Both the position numbers and the translations under genes were made by a program. From positions 620,001 to 684,000 of the forward strand of contig NZ_LGKN01000004.1 in NCBI RefSeq assembly GCF_001306175.1: a stretch of 64,000 nt of DNA, written 5' to 3'. Source of the DNA: Ardenticatena maritima (GTDB lineage Bacteria; Chloroflexota; Anaerolineae; Ardenticatenales; Ardenticatenaceae). Positions within the stretch are counted from its first letter, which is position 1; the number at the start of each line of letters is the position of its first letter. Below are positions 25,725 through 34,647 of the stretch, piece after piece. Under the pieces are notes generated by a model that did not search any database, was not told the DNA's origin, and saw only the letters and a list, made by a program, of their open reading frames with translations.

Positions 25725-27089
25725 TTATGCGTTGACGCTGGGCAATCCGGCTAACGCCATGGCGATTTCTTCTTCGGGATACTCGTAATCTTCGAGCTTG
25801 CCCGCAAAATAATCCATGTAGGCTTGCATGTCGAAATGCCCATGCCCGCTCAGGTTGAAAAGAATCGTGCGGCTGACGCCTTCTTCCTTGCACCGCAAGG
25901 CTTCACGCAGGGCGGCCGCCACCGCGTGGTTGGATTCCGGCGCGGGGACGATGCCTTCGGCACGGGCAAACTGCACGCCGGCGGCAAACGCCTCGGTCTG
26001 GTGAACTGCCACGGCTTCAATCACCCCCAGCTCGTACAAGTGGCTTACGAGCGGCGCCATGCCGTGGTAGCGCAAACCGCCGGCATGGATGGCGGGGGGC
26101 ACAAATTGGCTGCCCAGCGTGTGCATTTTCACCAGTGGCGTCAGCCCGCCGGTGTCGCCAAAGTCGTAGGCATACTTGCCACGGGTCAGCGACGGGCACG
26201 CCGCCGGTTCGACGGCAATGACGCGGGGGTTGCTTTCACCACGCAGTTTGCGCCCGATGAACGGGAACGCCAGCCCTGCGAAGTTGGAACCGCCGCCCGC
26301 CGCCCCGATGATGATATCGGGCTCGTCGTCCGCCATTTCCATTTGCTGCAAGGCTTCCAACCCGATGACGGTTTGATGCAAGAGCACGTGGTTCAGCACG
26401 CTGCCAAGGCTGTATTTCGTCTCAGGGTCTTTGGCGGCGACCTCCACGGCTTCCGAAATGGCAATCCCCAGCGAACCGGTCGAGTTGGGGTTTTTGGCTA
26501 AAATGGCACGCCCGGCTTCGGTTTCGGTGCTGGGGCTGGGTATGACCTGAGCGCCGTATGTCTCCATAAGGGCGCGGCGGTAGGGCTTCTGCTCATAGCT
26601 GACCCGCACCATGAACACTTTGCATTCCAGCCCAAAGAAAGCGCACGCCATCGCCAGAGATGACCCCCATTGCCCCGCGCCCGTCTCAGTCGCAAGGCGT
26701 TTGACGCCTTCCTGCTTGTTATAGAAGGCTTGCGCCACGGCGGTATTGGGCTTGTGTGAACCACTGGGGCTTACGCCTTCATATTTATAGTAGATGCGCG
26801 CCGGTGTGTCGAGGAGTTGCTCCAATCGCCGCGCACGGTAGAGCGGCGAAGGGCGCCACTGACGATAGACTTGCCGCACCGGTTCAGGGATTTCAACCCA
26901 CGGTTCAGTCGTCACTTCCTGCTGGATAAGCGCCATCGGAAACAGAGGGGCTAAATCATCGGGACCAACGGGTTGCCCGGTGCCGGGATGCAAAACAGGC
27001 GGCGGGGGTTCTGGAAGGTCTGCAACAATGTTATACCAGGCGGTGGGAAGCGCGGATTCTTCCAGCAAAAACTTGATACGGTCAGACAT
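25725..27089 (-). CDS. trpB: TrpB2-type tryptophan synthase beta-like enzyme
   Basis: 454 residues from the ATG at 27089, 7 nt after AGGAGGT. The longer in-frame N-terminus lacks this site. It is a PLP fold type II enzyme; the PLP lysine lies in [12 protein letters not shown] and the phosphate-binding glycine loop in [10 protein letters not shown]. Length and the long N-terminal extension ([20 protein letters not shown]) match TrpB2, the branch common in thermophiles and archaea that condenses indole or phosphoserine with serine without tight TrpA pairing. No trpA or other trp gene is adjacent, which fits TrpB2. The true substrate may be indole salvage. Confidence 0.92.
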   Translation of the reverse strand: MSDRIKFLLEESALPTAWYNIVADLPEPPPPVLHPGTGQPVGPDDLAPLFPMALIQQEVTTEPWVEIPEPVRQVYRQWRPSPLYRARRLEQLLDTPARIYYKYEGVSPSGSHKPNTAVAQAFYNKQEGVKRLATETGAGQWGSSLAMACAFFGLECKVFMVRVSYEQKPYRRALMETYGAQVIPSPSTETEAGRAILAKNPNSTGSLGIAISEAVEVAAKDPETKYSLGSVLNHVLLHQTVIGLEALQQMEMADDEPDIIIGAAGGGSNFAGLAFPFIGRKLRGESNPRVIAVEPAACPSLTRGKYAYDFGDTGGLTPLVKMHTLGSQFVPPAIHAGGLRYHGMAPLVSHLYELGVIEAVAVHQTEAFAAGVQFARAEGIVPAPESNHAVAAALREALRCKEEGVSRTILFNLSGHGHFDMQAYMDYFAGKLEDYEYPEEEIAMALAGLPSVNA

Positions 27090-27210
27090 ACTTTTACCTC
27101 CTGAGGGGTTGATTGAGTGGCGTGGCACCATTGCCGTGGCTCGCGTGAAGCGCATTGTGGCAAAGGCTCTTGCGGGCGTCAAGTGGGGAGGCGAAGGGAA
27201 GATTATAGGC

Positions 27211-27238
27211 TTGTCGTTTTAAGTAATAAAGGTATACT
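27211..27238 (+). promoter_or_regulatory. Predicted promoter of the Mrr-like gene
   Basis: TTGTCG (27211-27216), 16-nt spacer, TATACT (27233-27238). The gene start follows with AAGGAG about 8 nt before its ATG. Confidence 0.55.
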
Positions 27239-27265
27239 CAATAAAAACATACAAGGAGCACTCTT

Positions 27266-27997
27266 ATGACAGAAAATATCAGTACGCTCCGTGTTGTTAT
27301 TTTGGTGTTTGAGATCACCTTCAATTTTTGGCCTCTCATTCTCGTTTCTGCAATCGCACAACATAAGCGTGGCTCACTCCTACGAGGGTTGTTCATCCTC
27401 TGGATATTTTTGGCCATTGGACGCTTTTTGATGTTCTTTGAACAAAAAATTGTTTTCACTTCTTTCCTGATACCAGAGCCCTTAAATACGCTTTTGTTTT
27501 TCCTCATAGGCGGCGCGATCCTTGGTCTTTTGAAATTTCAAGAATATCGCAAACAAAACCATCTATGGAAAAAAGCGGCAACATTAACTGATGGCCAGGA
27601 TTTAGCAGATTTATCACCAATAGAATTTGAAGAAATGGTTGTCGAGTTGTTTAACCTATTAGGGCACAAGGCCAAACGAACAGGACGAAGCGGTGATCAC
27701 GGCGTAGATGTCGTTGTTAAAGCCCAAAACGGCGAAAAATGGATCGTTCAATGTAAACGTTGGCGCAAACCGGTAGGCGAAAATGTTGTGCGTGATTTTT
27801 ATGGTACTCTTCAACATGAAAAGGCCTCACAAGGGATGATTGTCGCCGCAAACGGCTTTTCAAAGCCTGCAAAAGAATGGGCAAAAGGCAAACCCATTAG
27901 TCTGATAAGTGGTGATGAATTTGTGCAAATGTGGAAAAAAGCACAGGCCCTGCGAGCCAAGAAAAGTCAAACCAAACACCCTAAAATAGCAGGATAG
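27266..27997 (+). CDS. Membrane-anchored Mrr-type restriction endonuclease-like protein
   Basis: 243 residues. Three hydrophobic N-terminal helices (about 8-28, 38-58 and 70-90) lead to a cytoplasmic Mrr_cat domain. The nuclease core shows LSPIEFEEMVVELF, then GDHGVDVVV and IVQCKRW, which is the D...QxK pattern of PD-(D/E)XK nucleases, with the QGMIVAANGFSKPA strand. This soluble domain often acts on modified DNA. Base composition is visibly more AT-rich than neighbours, with no methyltransferase next door, suggesting acquisition as a single-gene defence or DNA-sensing module. Substrate unknown. Confidence 0.88.
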   Translation: MTENISTLRVVILVFEITFNFWPLILVSAIAQHKRGSLLRGLFILWIFLAIGRFLMFFEQKIVFTSFLIPEPLNTLLFFLIGGAILGLLKFQEYRKQNHLWKKAATLTDGQDLADLSPIEFEEMVVELFNLLGHKAKRTGRSGDHGVDVVVKAQNGEKWIVQCKRWRKPVGENVVRDFYGTLQHEKASQGMIVAANGFSKPAKEWAKGKPISLISGDEFVQMWKKAQALRAKKSQTKHPKIAG

Positions 27998-28001
27998 GCC
28001 T

Positions 28002-28040
28002 ACACAAAGCGGGATTCAACAAATAAATCCCGCTTTGTGT
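28002..28040 (+). terminator. Intrinsic terminator of the Mrr-like gene
   Basis: 15-bp perfect stem: 28002-28016 (ACACAAAGCGGGATT) with 28026-28040. Confidence 0.9.
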
Positions 28041-28165
28041 TTCCTGTGCATCTTGCACCTTTCAGCAAAGGGTATTTCCCAATCGCCATTTGTGCGCTAC
28101 CACCTTCCCCCTGCAATCAGTAGCGCGATTCCCCATTCTTCTCAATCCCCCATCACGCCCCTCAC

Positions 28166-28194
28166 TTGACGCTCACCCCAATACACGGCACAAT
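28166..28194 (+). promoter_or_regulatory. Predicted promoter of the redoxin gene
   Basis: TTGACG (28166-28171), 17-nt spacer, CACAAT (28189-28194). It overlaps the upstream part of the longest reading frame and so supports the start at 28244. Confidence 0.6.
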
Positions 28195-28243
28195 GGGCAC
28201 CCGTAGCGACGTCTCACAACCTCGTCGAAACAAGGAGGGGCTC

Positions 28244-28759
28244 ATGGCTGTTGGCATCAACCAAACAGCACCCGATTTTGAACTGCAAGACTTGCAAGGC
28301 AAGACCTACCGCCTGAGCGATTACAAGGGCAAAATTGTCGTGCTCGTCTTCTGGGCGGCTACGTGCGACATCTCACGCCGCTATGTGCCCTACCTCAACG
28401 GCTTTGCCGAGACCTACTGGGCACGCGGTGTTGTCACGCTGGGCATTGATTCGCACGCCTTCGACACCGAAGAGCGCTTGAACATGGTCCTGCGGAAACG
28501 CCCGCTTACCTTCCCGCTGCTGCTCGACCGCGACGGCAAGGTCGCCGACACATTCGGCGTTACCCTCACGCCCACCGTGGTCGTGCTCGACGGCGAAGGC
28601 GTTGTGCGCTATTGGGGCGCCATTGACGACCGCTCCGAAGAAAAACCCGCGCCCGACAAAATCTACCTGGAAGAAGCCGTTGACGCTCTGCTCCTGGGCG
28701 ATGAAGTCCCCGACCCCCAAAACGAACCCTGGGGCTGCGAAATCGAACGCACCGCCTAA
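28244..28759 (+). CDS. Redoxin (AhpC/TSA-like thioredoxin-fold protein)
   Basis: 171 residues from the ATG at 28244, preceded by AAGGAGG. It has a thioredoxin fold with the opening APDFELQDLQGKTYRLSDYK and strand VVLVFWAATCDISRRYVPYL. Only one Cys sits at the active-site loop, where ResA-type proteins have CxxC; a second Cys lies near the C-terminus (GCEI). The cis-Pro segment is TLTPTVVVLD. It is probably a cytoplasmic peroxiredoxin-like or thiol-dependent reductase. No signal peptide is seen. It is followed by a hairpin and then the AI-2E transporter gene. Confidence 0.85.
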   Translation: MAVGINQTAPDFELQDLQGKTYRLSDYKGKIVVLVFWAATCDISRRYVPYLNGFAETYWARGVVTLGIDSHAFDTEERLNMVLRKRPLTFPLLLDRDGKVADTFGVTLTPTVVVLDGEGVVRYWGAIDDRSEEKPAPDKIYLEEAVDALLLGDEVPDPQNEPWGCEIERTA

Positions 28760-28767
28760 GTGCAACA

Positions 28768-28801
28768 CAACCGGCGAGGCAGACGTATGTCTCGCCGGTT
28801 G
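28768..28801 (+). terminator. Hairpin after the redoxin gene, weak terminator
   Basis: 11-bp stem CAACCGGCGAG (28768-28778) with CTCGCCGGTTG (28791-28801). There is no T run after it, so it may only partly terminate or may stabilise the 3' end. Confidence 0.5.
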
Positions 28802-28830
28802 ACAACTGACACACCAACACGCAAGCGCCT

Positions 28831-30120
28831 ATGCCGCATCACACGCAACCATCCCGGCACAAACGACCCTGGCCGCCACTCTACCGCCCACTCGTCCTCA
28901 TCGCCGAAGTGGGCATTGTTCTCTTGCTGGTCTGGCTGGCACGCCCCTATTGGTCGGTCTTTCTCGTGGCGGCGCTCCTCGCCTACCTGTTGAGCATGCC
29001 CATTGATTGGATTGACCGTCACACCTTCATTCCGCGCTGGCTGGCGGTGCTTGGCGCGTACCTTGTGCTGTTGCTGATTGTGTTCAGCGGTCCTGTGCTC
29101 GCCGTGCCCTTCCTCGTCTCACAAACGCAAGAACTCTTCCAGGGCTTGCCCGAATTCATTCAGCGCATCAACCTGGCTGTTCAAACTTGGCTGGAAAACC
29201 CGCCCACCATCCACATCTTTGCGTTCCAGTACAACCTCGAACCGCTTATTGCCAGCTTTGCCGACATCTTCCCGCTCTCCGCTCCATTGACGCCCCCTAC
29301 CGCGCAAGAAATCGCCCAAACCGTGCAGCAAGTTCTCCGCTCGGCGGGGAGCGTGGTAGGTGTCGCAACCGGCATCGTCGGGCGGGTGTCGGGGTTCGTC
29401 CTGTCCACGTTCATCGTCTTCATTCTCTCCATCTATCTCCTTGTAGATGGACCACACTGGCGGCATCGCCTGCTGAGCATCGCCCCCGAAACCACACGCG
29501 ACGACCTCGATATCCTTCTGGATGAAACAGCGCGCGTCTGGCGCGCCTACTTCCGCGGGCAACTCATTCTCTCAACCGTCATCGGTGTGATGACGTTTGC
29601 GGGGCTCGTTGCCCTGGGCATTCCCGGTGCGCCGTTGCTCGCCCTCATTGCCGGCGTGCTGGAAATTTTGCCCAACGTCGGTCCCATCATCGCCGTCATT
29701 CCGGCGGCATTCGTGGCGCTTGTGCAAGGTTCGCTCTATCTCAACTTGCCCGGCTGGCAAGTCATGTTGCTGGTGTTGGGCTTGTACACCCTTATTCAGC
29801 AACTGGAAAACAACCTGCTCGTTCCTCGCATCCACCACGAAACAGTGGATTTGCCCCCTGTGGTCGTCTTTCTCGCCGTCCTGGTAGGCGCGACCCAAGG
29901 CGGCGTGCTGGGCGCGATTCTGGCGGTGCCCTTGCTGGGCACGCTCAAAGTCTGGTTGCTCTACGCTCACGAGCGGCTGATTGCACCTGACCCATTCGTG
30001 CCCGAAGAGGTCACCTTCATCCCACCACCCTACCTGCCAGATGAGTTCCCACTCCTCGACGCCAACGACGACGAAGCACCCCCAGCCGAAGATGACGAGA
30101 TTGACACCGACGCCCCCTAG
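28831..30120 (+). CDS. AI-2E family transporter (PerM-like permease)
   Basis: 429 residues with about eight transmembrane helices in the characteristic pattern: a pair near the N-terminus, a long soluble insert (about 100-180), then a C-terminal helical block with GILPNVGP-like sequence (EILPNVGPIIAVIPAAFVAL) and ENNLLVPRI. The family includes TqsA and PerM, and members move diverse small molecules or Na+/H+, so the AI-2 label is only a family name. The acidic C-terminal tail is low complexity. No strong ribosome binding site is seen; the ATG was chosen because the signal-anchor follows soon after. Confidence 0.9.
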   Translation: MPHHTQPSRHKRPWPPLYRPLVLIAEVGIVLLLVWLARPYWSVFLVAALLAYLLSMPIDWIDRHTFIPRWLAVLGAYLVLLLIVFSGPVLAVPFLVSQTQELFQGLPEFIQRINLAVQTWLENPPTIHIFAFQYNLEPLIASFADIFPLSAPLTPPTAQEIAQTVQQVLRSAGSVVGVATGIVGRVSGFVLSTFIVFILSIYLLVDGPHWRHRLLSIAPETTRDDLDILLDETARVWRAYFRGQLILSTVIGVMTFAGLVALGIPGAPLLALIAGVLEILPNVGPIIAVIPAAFVALVQGSLYLNLPGWQVMLLVLGLYTLIQQLENNLLVPRIHHETVDLPPVVVFLAVLVGATQGGVLGAILAVPLLGTLKVWLLYAHERLIAPDPFVPEEVTFIPPPYLPDEFPLLDANDDEAPPAEDDEIDTDAP

Positions 30121-30179
30121 TTGCCCTCTTGCCGTCTTTTCGCCAAGATGAGACCATCATCCCCACAAGGAGGCGGGTT

Positions 30180-30968
30180 ATGGAGGGTATTCACCCTTGG
30201 GCGTCGTGGACGTGGCATAACGGTCAATGGGAAGAAGAAGCAGACGGAGCAGTTATTGAAGAAGGGCTGGTGCGCATCCACCTCAACGGGCGCGAATTAG
30301 CAACGTTCATGTGCACGCCCTATCACCTTGACGAACTCGCGCTGGGCTTTTTGCGCGCCGAAGGGCTTATCGCCTCGCTTGATGACGTGCGCATGCTCAA
30401 CATCTGCCCCAACCGCAATTGCGTCGAAATCTGGCTCCAAGACTTGACAATAGAACCCCCATCACGTCCGATCATCACATCCGGTTGCGGCGGCGGCATT
30501 ACGTTCGATGATTTGAGCGCACGCGCCCAACCGCTTCCACTGCACACACACCCCATCATCACGCCTGAAGCCGTCGGGAACCTCATGCGTCAGTTGCAAG
30601 AAGCGGCAACACTCTACAAACAGGTGCGCGGCGTCCACACGTCGGCGTTGAGCGATGGCGAACGGTTATTGCTGGTTGCCGAAGACGTGGGACGCCACAA
30701 TACAATTGACCGACTATGGGGACAAGCCTTGAAGCAAGGGCTTCCAACCGAGGGGAAAATCCTGGTGGCAACCGGGCGCATCAGTTCCGAAATGCTCAAC
30801 AAAGCCGCCAAAATGGGCGTGCCGGTTGTCATTTCACGCACATCGGCTACCAGCCTGTCGGTGGCGCTGGGGCATGCGTGGCAAATCACGGTGATTGGCT
30901 ACGCCCGCCACAACCGCTTTCGGGTGTACACATGGCCGCAGCGGGTTGGGTTGATGAAGAGTTTTTGA
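30180..30968 (+). CDS. fdhD: Formate dehydrogenase accessory sulfurtransferase FdhD
   Basis: 262 residues from the ATG at 30180, 8 nt after AAGGAGG. FdhD passes sulfur from IscS to the molybdenum cofactor, which is needed for active formate dehydrogenase. Conserved blocks seen are LATFMCTPYHLDELALGFL, the catalytic-loop Cys in TSGCGGG, the EDVGRHNTIDRLWG motif and SRTSATSLSVALG. Only the first Cys of the E. coli CxxC pair is present, as in many family members. No formate dehydrogenase gene is in the window. Confidence 0.94.
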   Translation: MEGIHPWASWTWHNGQWEEEADGAVIEEGLVRIHLNGRELATFMCTPYHLDELALGFLRAEGLIASLDDVRMLNICPNRNCVEIWLQDLTIEPPSRPIITSGCGGGITFDDLSARAQPLPLHTHPIITPEAVGNLMRQLQEAATLYKQVRGVHTSALSDGERLLLVAEDVGRHNTIDRLWGQALKQGLPTEGKILVATGRISSEMLNKAAKMGVPVVISRTSATSLSVALGHAWQITVIGYARHNRFRVYTWPQRVGLMKSF

Positions 30969-31068
30969 TAGAGAAATTTAGATAATTAACTAATATTAAT
31001 AAATTGAACATAAAGCACAAAAGACGATTGTATTTGTTTATTTTTATAAGAATTTAGTATTTTATTGT

Positions 31069-31097
31069 TTGAATGGCAAAACGTTTTTGTTTATAAT
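31069..31097 (+). promoter_or_regulatory. Strong predicted promoter of the AT-rich orphan
   Basis: TTGAAT (31069-31074), 17-nt spacer, consensus TATAAT (31092-31097). It lies in the 163-bp AT-rich gap after fdhD, which otherwise holds no gene I can see. Confidence 0.7.
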
Positions 31098-31131
31098 TAT
31101 CAAAACGCTTTAAATCTTAGAGGAGGTTAAA

Positions 31132-31566
31132 ATGTGCGGGACAGATTCTTCAGCAGCGGGAGCATCGGCTGCACGCTATAAATTGGCTCGTTTTCTTAAC
31201 GATAATGGTTTTAAAATTTTGTCATCTACATATGGTTGCCCACCATCTGATGAAGATTTTTTGAATGGAATTTTAAAGGCAAGCAAAAAACAAAAATCGT
31301 CCTATAGTTCCTCATCAGAATTAGTGATAATTTCTTTTTACTGGTGGCAAGCTACACATATATTTAAGATTCCAAGATTTATTTTAGACGCCCTACAAAA
31401 CAAAAAACTCACAAAATACAGTTTGTTTTCCATCAAAACGAGTTATGGTAAAAGCACATTTTTCTTAACTATAAATCACCAAAATCAATTTAAAGTATAT
31501 CGTTATAAATATTGGCAACCGAATGAAGATGTTTTTGAAATATTTGATGTGAAAGTTGCCTATTAA
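31132..31566 (+). CDS. AT-rich orphan protein of unknown function
   Basis: 144 residues. I do not recognise it. It is clearly expressed-looking: consensus promoter and AGAGGAGG 7 nt before the ATG. The protein starts MCGTDSSAAGASAARYKLAR and continues with a Lys/Ser/Tyr-rich, beta-rich second half. There is no transmembrane helix or signal peptide. Composition is far more AT-rich than both neighbours, in gene and flanks, a sign of recent transfer. The stop codon abuts that of convergent aceK with no gap. It could be a small defence or phage-derived gene, but nothing in the sequence proves that. Confidence 0.75.
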   Translation: MCGTDSSAAGASAARYKLARFLNDNGFKILSSTYGCPPSDEDFLNGILKASKKQKSSYSSSSELVIISFYWWQATHIFKIPRFILDALQNKKLTKYSLFSIKTSYGKSTFFLTINHQNQFKVYRYKYWQPNEDVFEIFDVKVAY

Positions 31567-33309
31567 CTAGATTGCAGACGACAACCGGCACGCCTCACGA
31601 TAGGGGAGAATGTAGAGAATCTCACCGCGGCGGTGGCGCTCCTGCATGTTCTGCCAAAACTCCACCGTGAACAAATCCCCGTGGTGCGCCACAAACACCT
31701 CGCGCAAACGTCCCGTCAACTCCCAAAAGCGCGGAAACTCCTCTGGAAAAACATCATTGGGCCCCACATGAAACCAGGGCTGTGCCGACAACGCCTCTTC
31801 TTCATCACGCGGCTTGGGCAAACGGCGGAAATTGTAGTCGGTCAGCAATCCCAACTCATCATAATCGTAGAACACAACCCGCCCGTGGCGCGTGACCCCA
31901 AAGTTTTTGAGCAGCATATCCCCCGGAAAAATGTTCATTGCCGCCAAATCCTTGATCGCCTGCCCGTACTCAATCACCGCCGCTTCAGCCGCGGCTTCAT
32001 CCGCCGCCTTCAAGTACACATCCAGCGGAATGAGCCGCCGCTCGACATAGCAATGGCGCACAACCACGCTCTCGGCATCCGCCTGCACGGTTGAAGCCGC
32101 CACACGGCACAACTCATCCACCAGGCGGTCATCAAACCGAGCCCGATCGAAGCGCAAATGCTCAAATTCCTGCGCATCAATGAGCCGCCCCGCGCGGTCA
32201 TGCCGAAACACAAGGCGATAGCGTTCCATCACATCGCGGCGGGTGGTTGTTTTGGGTGGGGCGAACTGGTCTTTGATGATTTTGAACACCAAATCGTAGG
32301 TTGGCATGGTGAACACCGTCATCACCATGCCCGGCGTACCGGGGGCAATCACAAATTTGTCATCAGTCGTCGCCAGGTGGTAGAGCAAATCGCGGTAGAG
32401 TTCAGTTTTGCCATGCTTGTTGAACCCCAACGAAATGTAGAGTTCCGCAATACGCTTGCGGGGCAACATCTTTTTGATGAAGTGCACCAAATCGTAAGGA
32501 CGCGGTGCATGCACATGAAAATAGGAACGGGCGAAACTGAACAGAATGCTCACATCGTTCTCATCCAGCAAGACAGCATCCACCAGCACCCCCCGCCGCC
32601 GATTGTGCAGCGCAAGCACCAGCGGCACCAGGTAGGGACCACAGAACAACCGCCCCACCAGATACGCCGCCTGGTCGCGGTAGAACACTGCATCCACCAC
32701 TTCGGCGCGGTCAATCACGCGCAATGCGCCGCTGGTACGCAAATGGTCGGCGATACGGGCGGCAACCTGTTGGGCGTCGCGCTCGGCGTCTTCATAGGGG
32801 ACATTGAACGCAAAATCATTCAGGATAGCCAGAATGAGTTCGGCGATAGACCAGGTGCGCCCATATGTGCGATAAATCGGGTAGCGGGCGGGGGTGGGCG
32901 GTGCGGCAAAGTCTGTATGCACAAATTCAATCTGTGGGTCCACCCCCACCGTGGTGAAAATGCGGCGCGTAATCGAATTGAAGAAGGTCTCCGCCAGTTC
33001 CCAATCGTCGCGCTCGTCAATCAAGCCCGAATAGACCGCCTTCATGCTCGCCCACACGAGTTTGTTGTGCAGGCGCTCCGCAAGCGTCTCGCGAATATCG
33101 TACACCACGCCGTTGACCACTTCACGGTACAGGTCCAGCCGTTCGGCGGCATCTTGCCGCGCACCATGCCAATCGCGCTGCTCGAACCGCTCCTGCGCAC
33201 GTGCGGTAATGGCTTCAAAGCGTCGGCGATAGGTCAAGAACCCATCGAAAATGGTATGCGCGCCGATATTGGCGAGACGGCTATCGGTCAGGCGGGTCTG
33301 CGACTGCAT
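31567..33309 (-). CDS. aceK: Isocitrate dehydrogenase kinase/phosphatase AceK
   Basis: 580 residues, the normal length. A GAGGAG site lies 6 nt before the ATG. The bifunctional enzyme phosphorylates or dephosphorylates isocitrate dehydrogenase and so splits flux between the TCA cycle and the glyoxylate bypass. Signature blocks are APGTPGMVMTVFTMPTYDLV with KIIKDQFAPPK (ATP loop and catalytic region), YISLGFNKHGKTELYRDL, FYDYDELGLLTDYNFRRLP and the FPGDMLLKNFGV catalytic loop. AceK is best known from Proteobacteria next to aceBA. Here it follows two glgC-type genes by 51 nt with no terminator between, an unusual partnership. Confidence 0.95.
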   Translation of the reverse strand: MQSQTRLTDSRLANIGAHTIFDGFLTYRRRFEAITARAQERFEQRDWHGARQDAAERLDLYREVVNGVVYDIRETLAERLHNKLVWASMKAVYSGLIDERDDWELAETFFNSITRRIFTTVGVDPQIEFVHTDFAAPPTPARYPIYRTYGRTWSIAELILAILNDFAFNVPYEDAERDAQQVAARIADHLRTSGALRVIDRAEVVDAVFYRDQAAYLVGRLFCGPYLVPLVLALHNRRRGVLVDAVLLDENDVSILFSFARSYFHVHAPRPYDLVHFIKKMLPRKRIAELYISLGFNKHGKTELYRDLLYHLATTDDKFVIAPGTPGMVMTVFTMPTYDLVFKIIKDQFAPPKTTTRRDVMERYRLVFRHDRAGRLIDAQEFEHLRFDRARFDDRLVDELCRVAASTVQADAESVVVRHCYVERRLIPLDVYLKAADEAAAEAAVIEYGQAIKDLAAMNIFPGDMLLKNFGVTRHGRVVFYDYDELGLLTDYNFRRLPKPRDEEEALSAQPWFHVGPNDVFPEEFPRFWELTGRLREVFVAHHGDLFTVEFWQNMQERHRRGEILYILPYREACRLSSAI

Positions 33310-33360
33310 GCCAGGCTCCTCATTTCTGCTTCATTGCAGACAACCACAGGCGACTTTCCC

Positions 33361-34632
33361 TCACGCCAGAATGGTCGTGCCCGAGGCAATTTCCTTTTGC
33401 TTGAAGTGGCGCGGCTGAGCATACGGATAGACCACGCAATTGCGCCCAATCACCACCTCGGGGGGAATCTGCGCGCCCTTCCCCACCAGCGTGATGCCTG
33501 TATTGAGCACGGTTGGTTGCTCATGGTTGGGGGTGTTATCCTCGCCAAACCCCACATGCGCCCCCGCACCAATCACAACGTTTTTATCCACAATCGCGCG
33601 GTCAACCACCGCCCCACTCTCAATGACCGTATCGGTGAAAATGATGGAATCACGCACCTCAGCGCCCGGCGCGACATACACCCCCGGCGACAACACCGAG
33701 CGCACCACACGCCCGAAAACCTGCGCCCCGTCGCTGAGCAGGCTTGTTTCCACCTGCGCTTCGGGGCTGAAAAAGACCGGTGGGCGTTCTTCGCTTTTGG
33801 TGTGAATCACCCATTCAGGGTCGTACAAATCGAGCGCGGGGGTTTCCGCTAGCAAAGCGGTATTGGCTTCCCAGTAGGCTTGCACCGTCCCCACGTCCGC
33901 CCAGTAGCCGAGGAAGGGGTAGGCGTAGAGCCGCTTGCCGGCTTCCAGCATGGTGGGAATCACTTCACGCCCAAAATCGCGTTGCGTTTTGCCGGGACCA
34001 CTCAGCCACTCAATCAGCAACTGGCGGTTGAACACGTAAATGCCCATGCTCGCCAGCGTACTGCGTGTGCGGCGCGGTTTTTCTTCAAAGTAGGTCACGC
34101 GCCCATCGGGGTCAGCCGTCACCATGCCGTAGCGCCGCACCTCATACGGGTTGACAGACCGCACCGCAATGGTGACATCGGCGCGTTGTTCAACGTGGTA
34201 GCGCAACATGGGGCGGTAGTCCATCTTGTAAATGTGGTCGCCCGCCAGAATGAGCACCACATCGGTGTTTTGCTCGCGCACCACATCCAGGTGGAAGCGC
34301 ACCGCGTCGGCTGTCCCTTCCTGCCAGGCGGTGTTTTCTCCCGGTCGCGCCTGATATGGCTGCAACAGCCGCAACCCGCCGGTGGTGGTTCGGTCCAGGT
34401 CCCAGGGGCGACCAATGCCGATATGCTCGTTGAGCGAACGCGGTTGGTACTGCGTCAACACAGCAACGTTGTAAATGTCGGAGTTGACGCAATTGCTCAG
34501 CGGAAAATCAATAATGCGATACTTGCCGCCAAACGGAAGCGCCGCCTCTGAGCGTAGTGCAGTCAGCACACTCAACGCGGGGCTAGCGCCACCTGCCAAA
34601 ATCATCGCCAACGTTGAAGGAAATGTCGCCAT
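33361..34632 (-). CDS. GlgC-like protein with degenerate nucleotide-binding loop
   Basis: 423 residues, full length with an N-terminal nucleotidyltransferase and a C-terminal left-handed beta-helix. It aligns end to end with the neighbouring GlgC ([41 protein letters not shown]). The essential N-terminal loop is altered: [20 protein letters not shown] replaces [20 protein letters not shown], losing the conserved Arg and the Lys that touch ATP and pyrophosphate. It is therefore probably a non-catalytic or regulatory subunit that pairs with GlgC, analogous to GlgD or plant large subunits. It is co-transcribed 15 nt after glgC. Confidence 0.87.
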   Translation of the reverse strand: MATFPSTLAMILAGGASPALSVLTALRSEAALPFGGKYRIIDFPLSNCVNSDIYNVAVLTQYQPRSLNEHIGIGRPWDLDRTTTGGLRLLQPYQARPGENTAWQEGTADAVRFHLDVVREQNTDVVLILAGDHIYKMDYRPMLRYHVEQRADVTIAVRSVNPYEVRRYGMVTADPDGRVTYFEEKPRRTRSTLASMGIYVFNRQLLIEWLSGPGKTQRDFGREVIPTMLEAGKRLYAYPFLGYWADVGTVQAYWEANTALLAETPALDLYDPEWVIHTKSEERPPVFFSPEAQVETSLLSDGAQVFGRVVRSVLSPGVYVAPGAEVRDSIIFTDTVIESGAVVDRAIVDKNVVIGAGAHVGFGEDNTPNHEQPTVLNTGITLVGKGAQIPPEVVIGRNCVVYPYAQPRHFKQKEIASGTTILA

Positions 34633-34647
34633 GAGCAGACTCCTGCC

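Noticed and set aside
31132-31180. Met-Cys-Gly start of the AT-rich orphan as an N-terminal-nucleophile amidotransferase
   Set aside because: At 144 residues the protein is too short and shows none of the other class II glutaminase motifs; the MCG start is probably chance.
32158-33852. 564-codon open frame on the plus strand opposite aceK and the glgC-like gene
   Set aside because: His/Arg-rich shadow of two strongly conserved genes, crossing both, with no recognisable domain.
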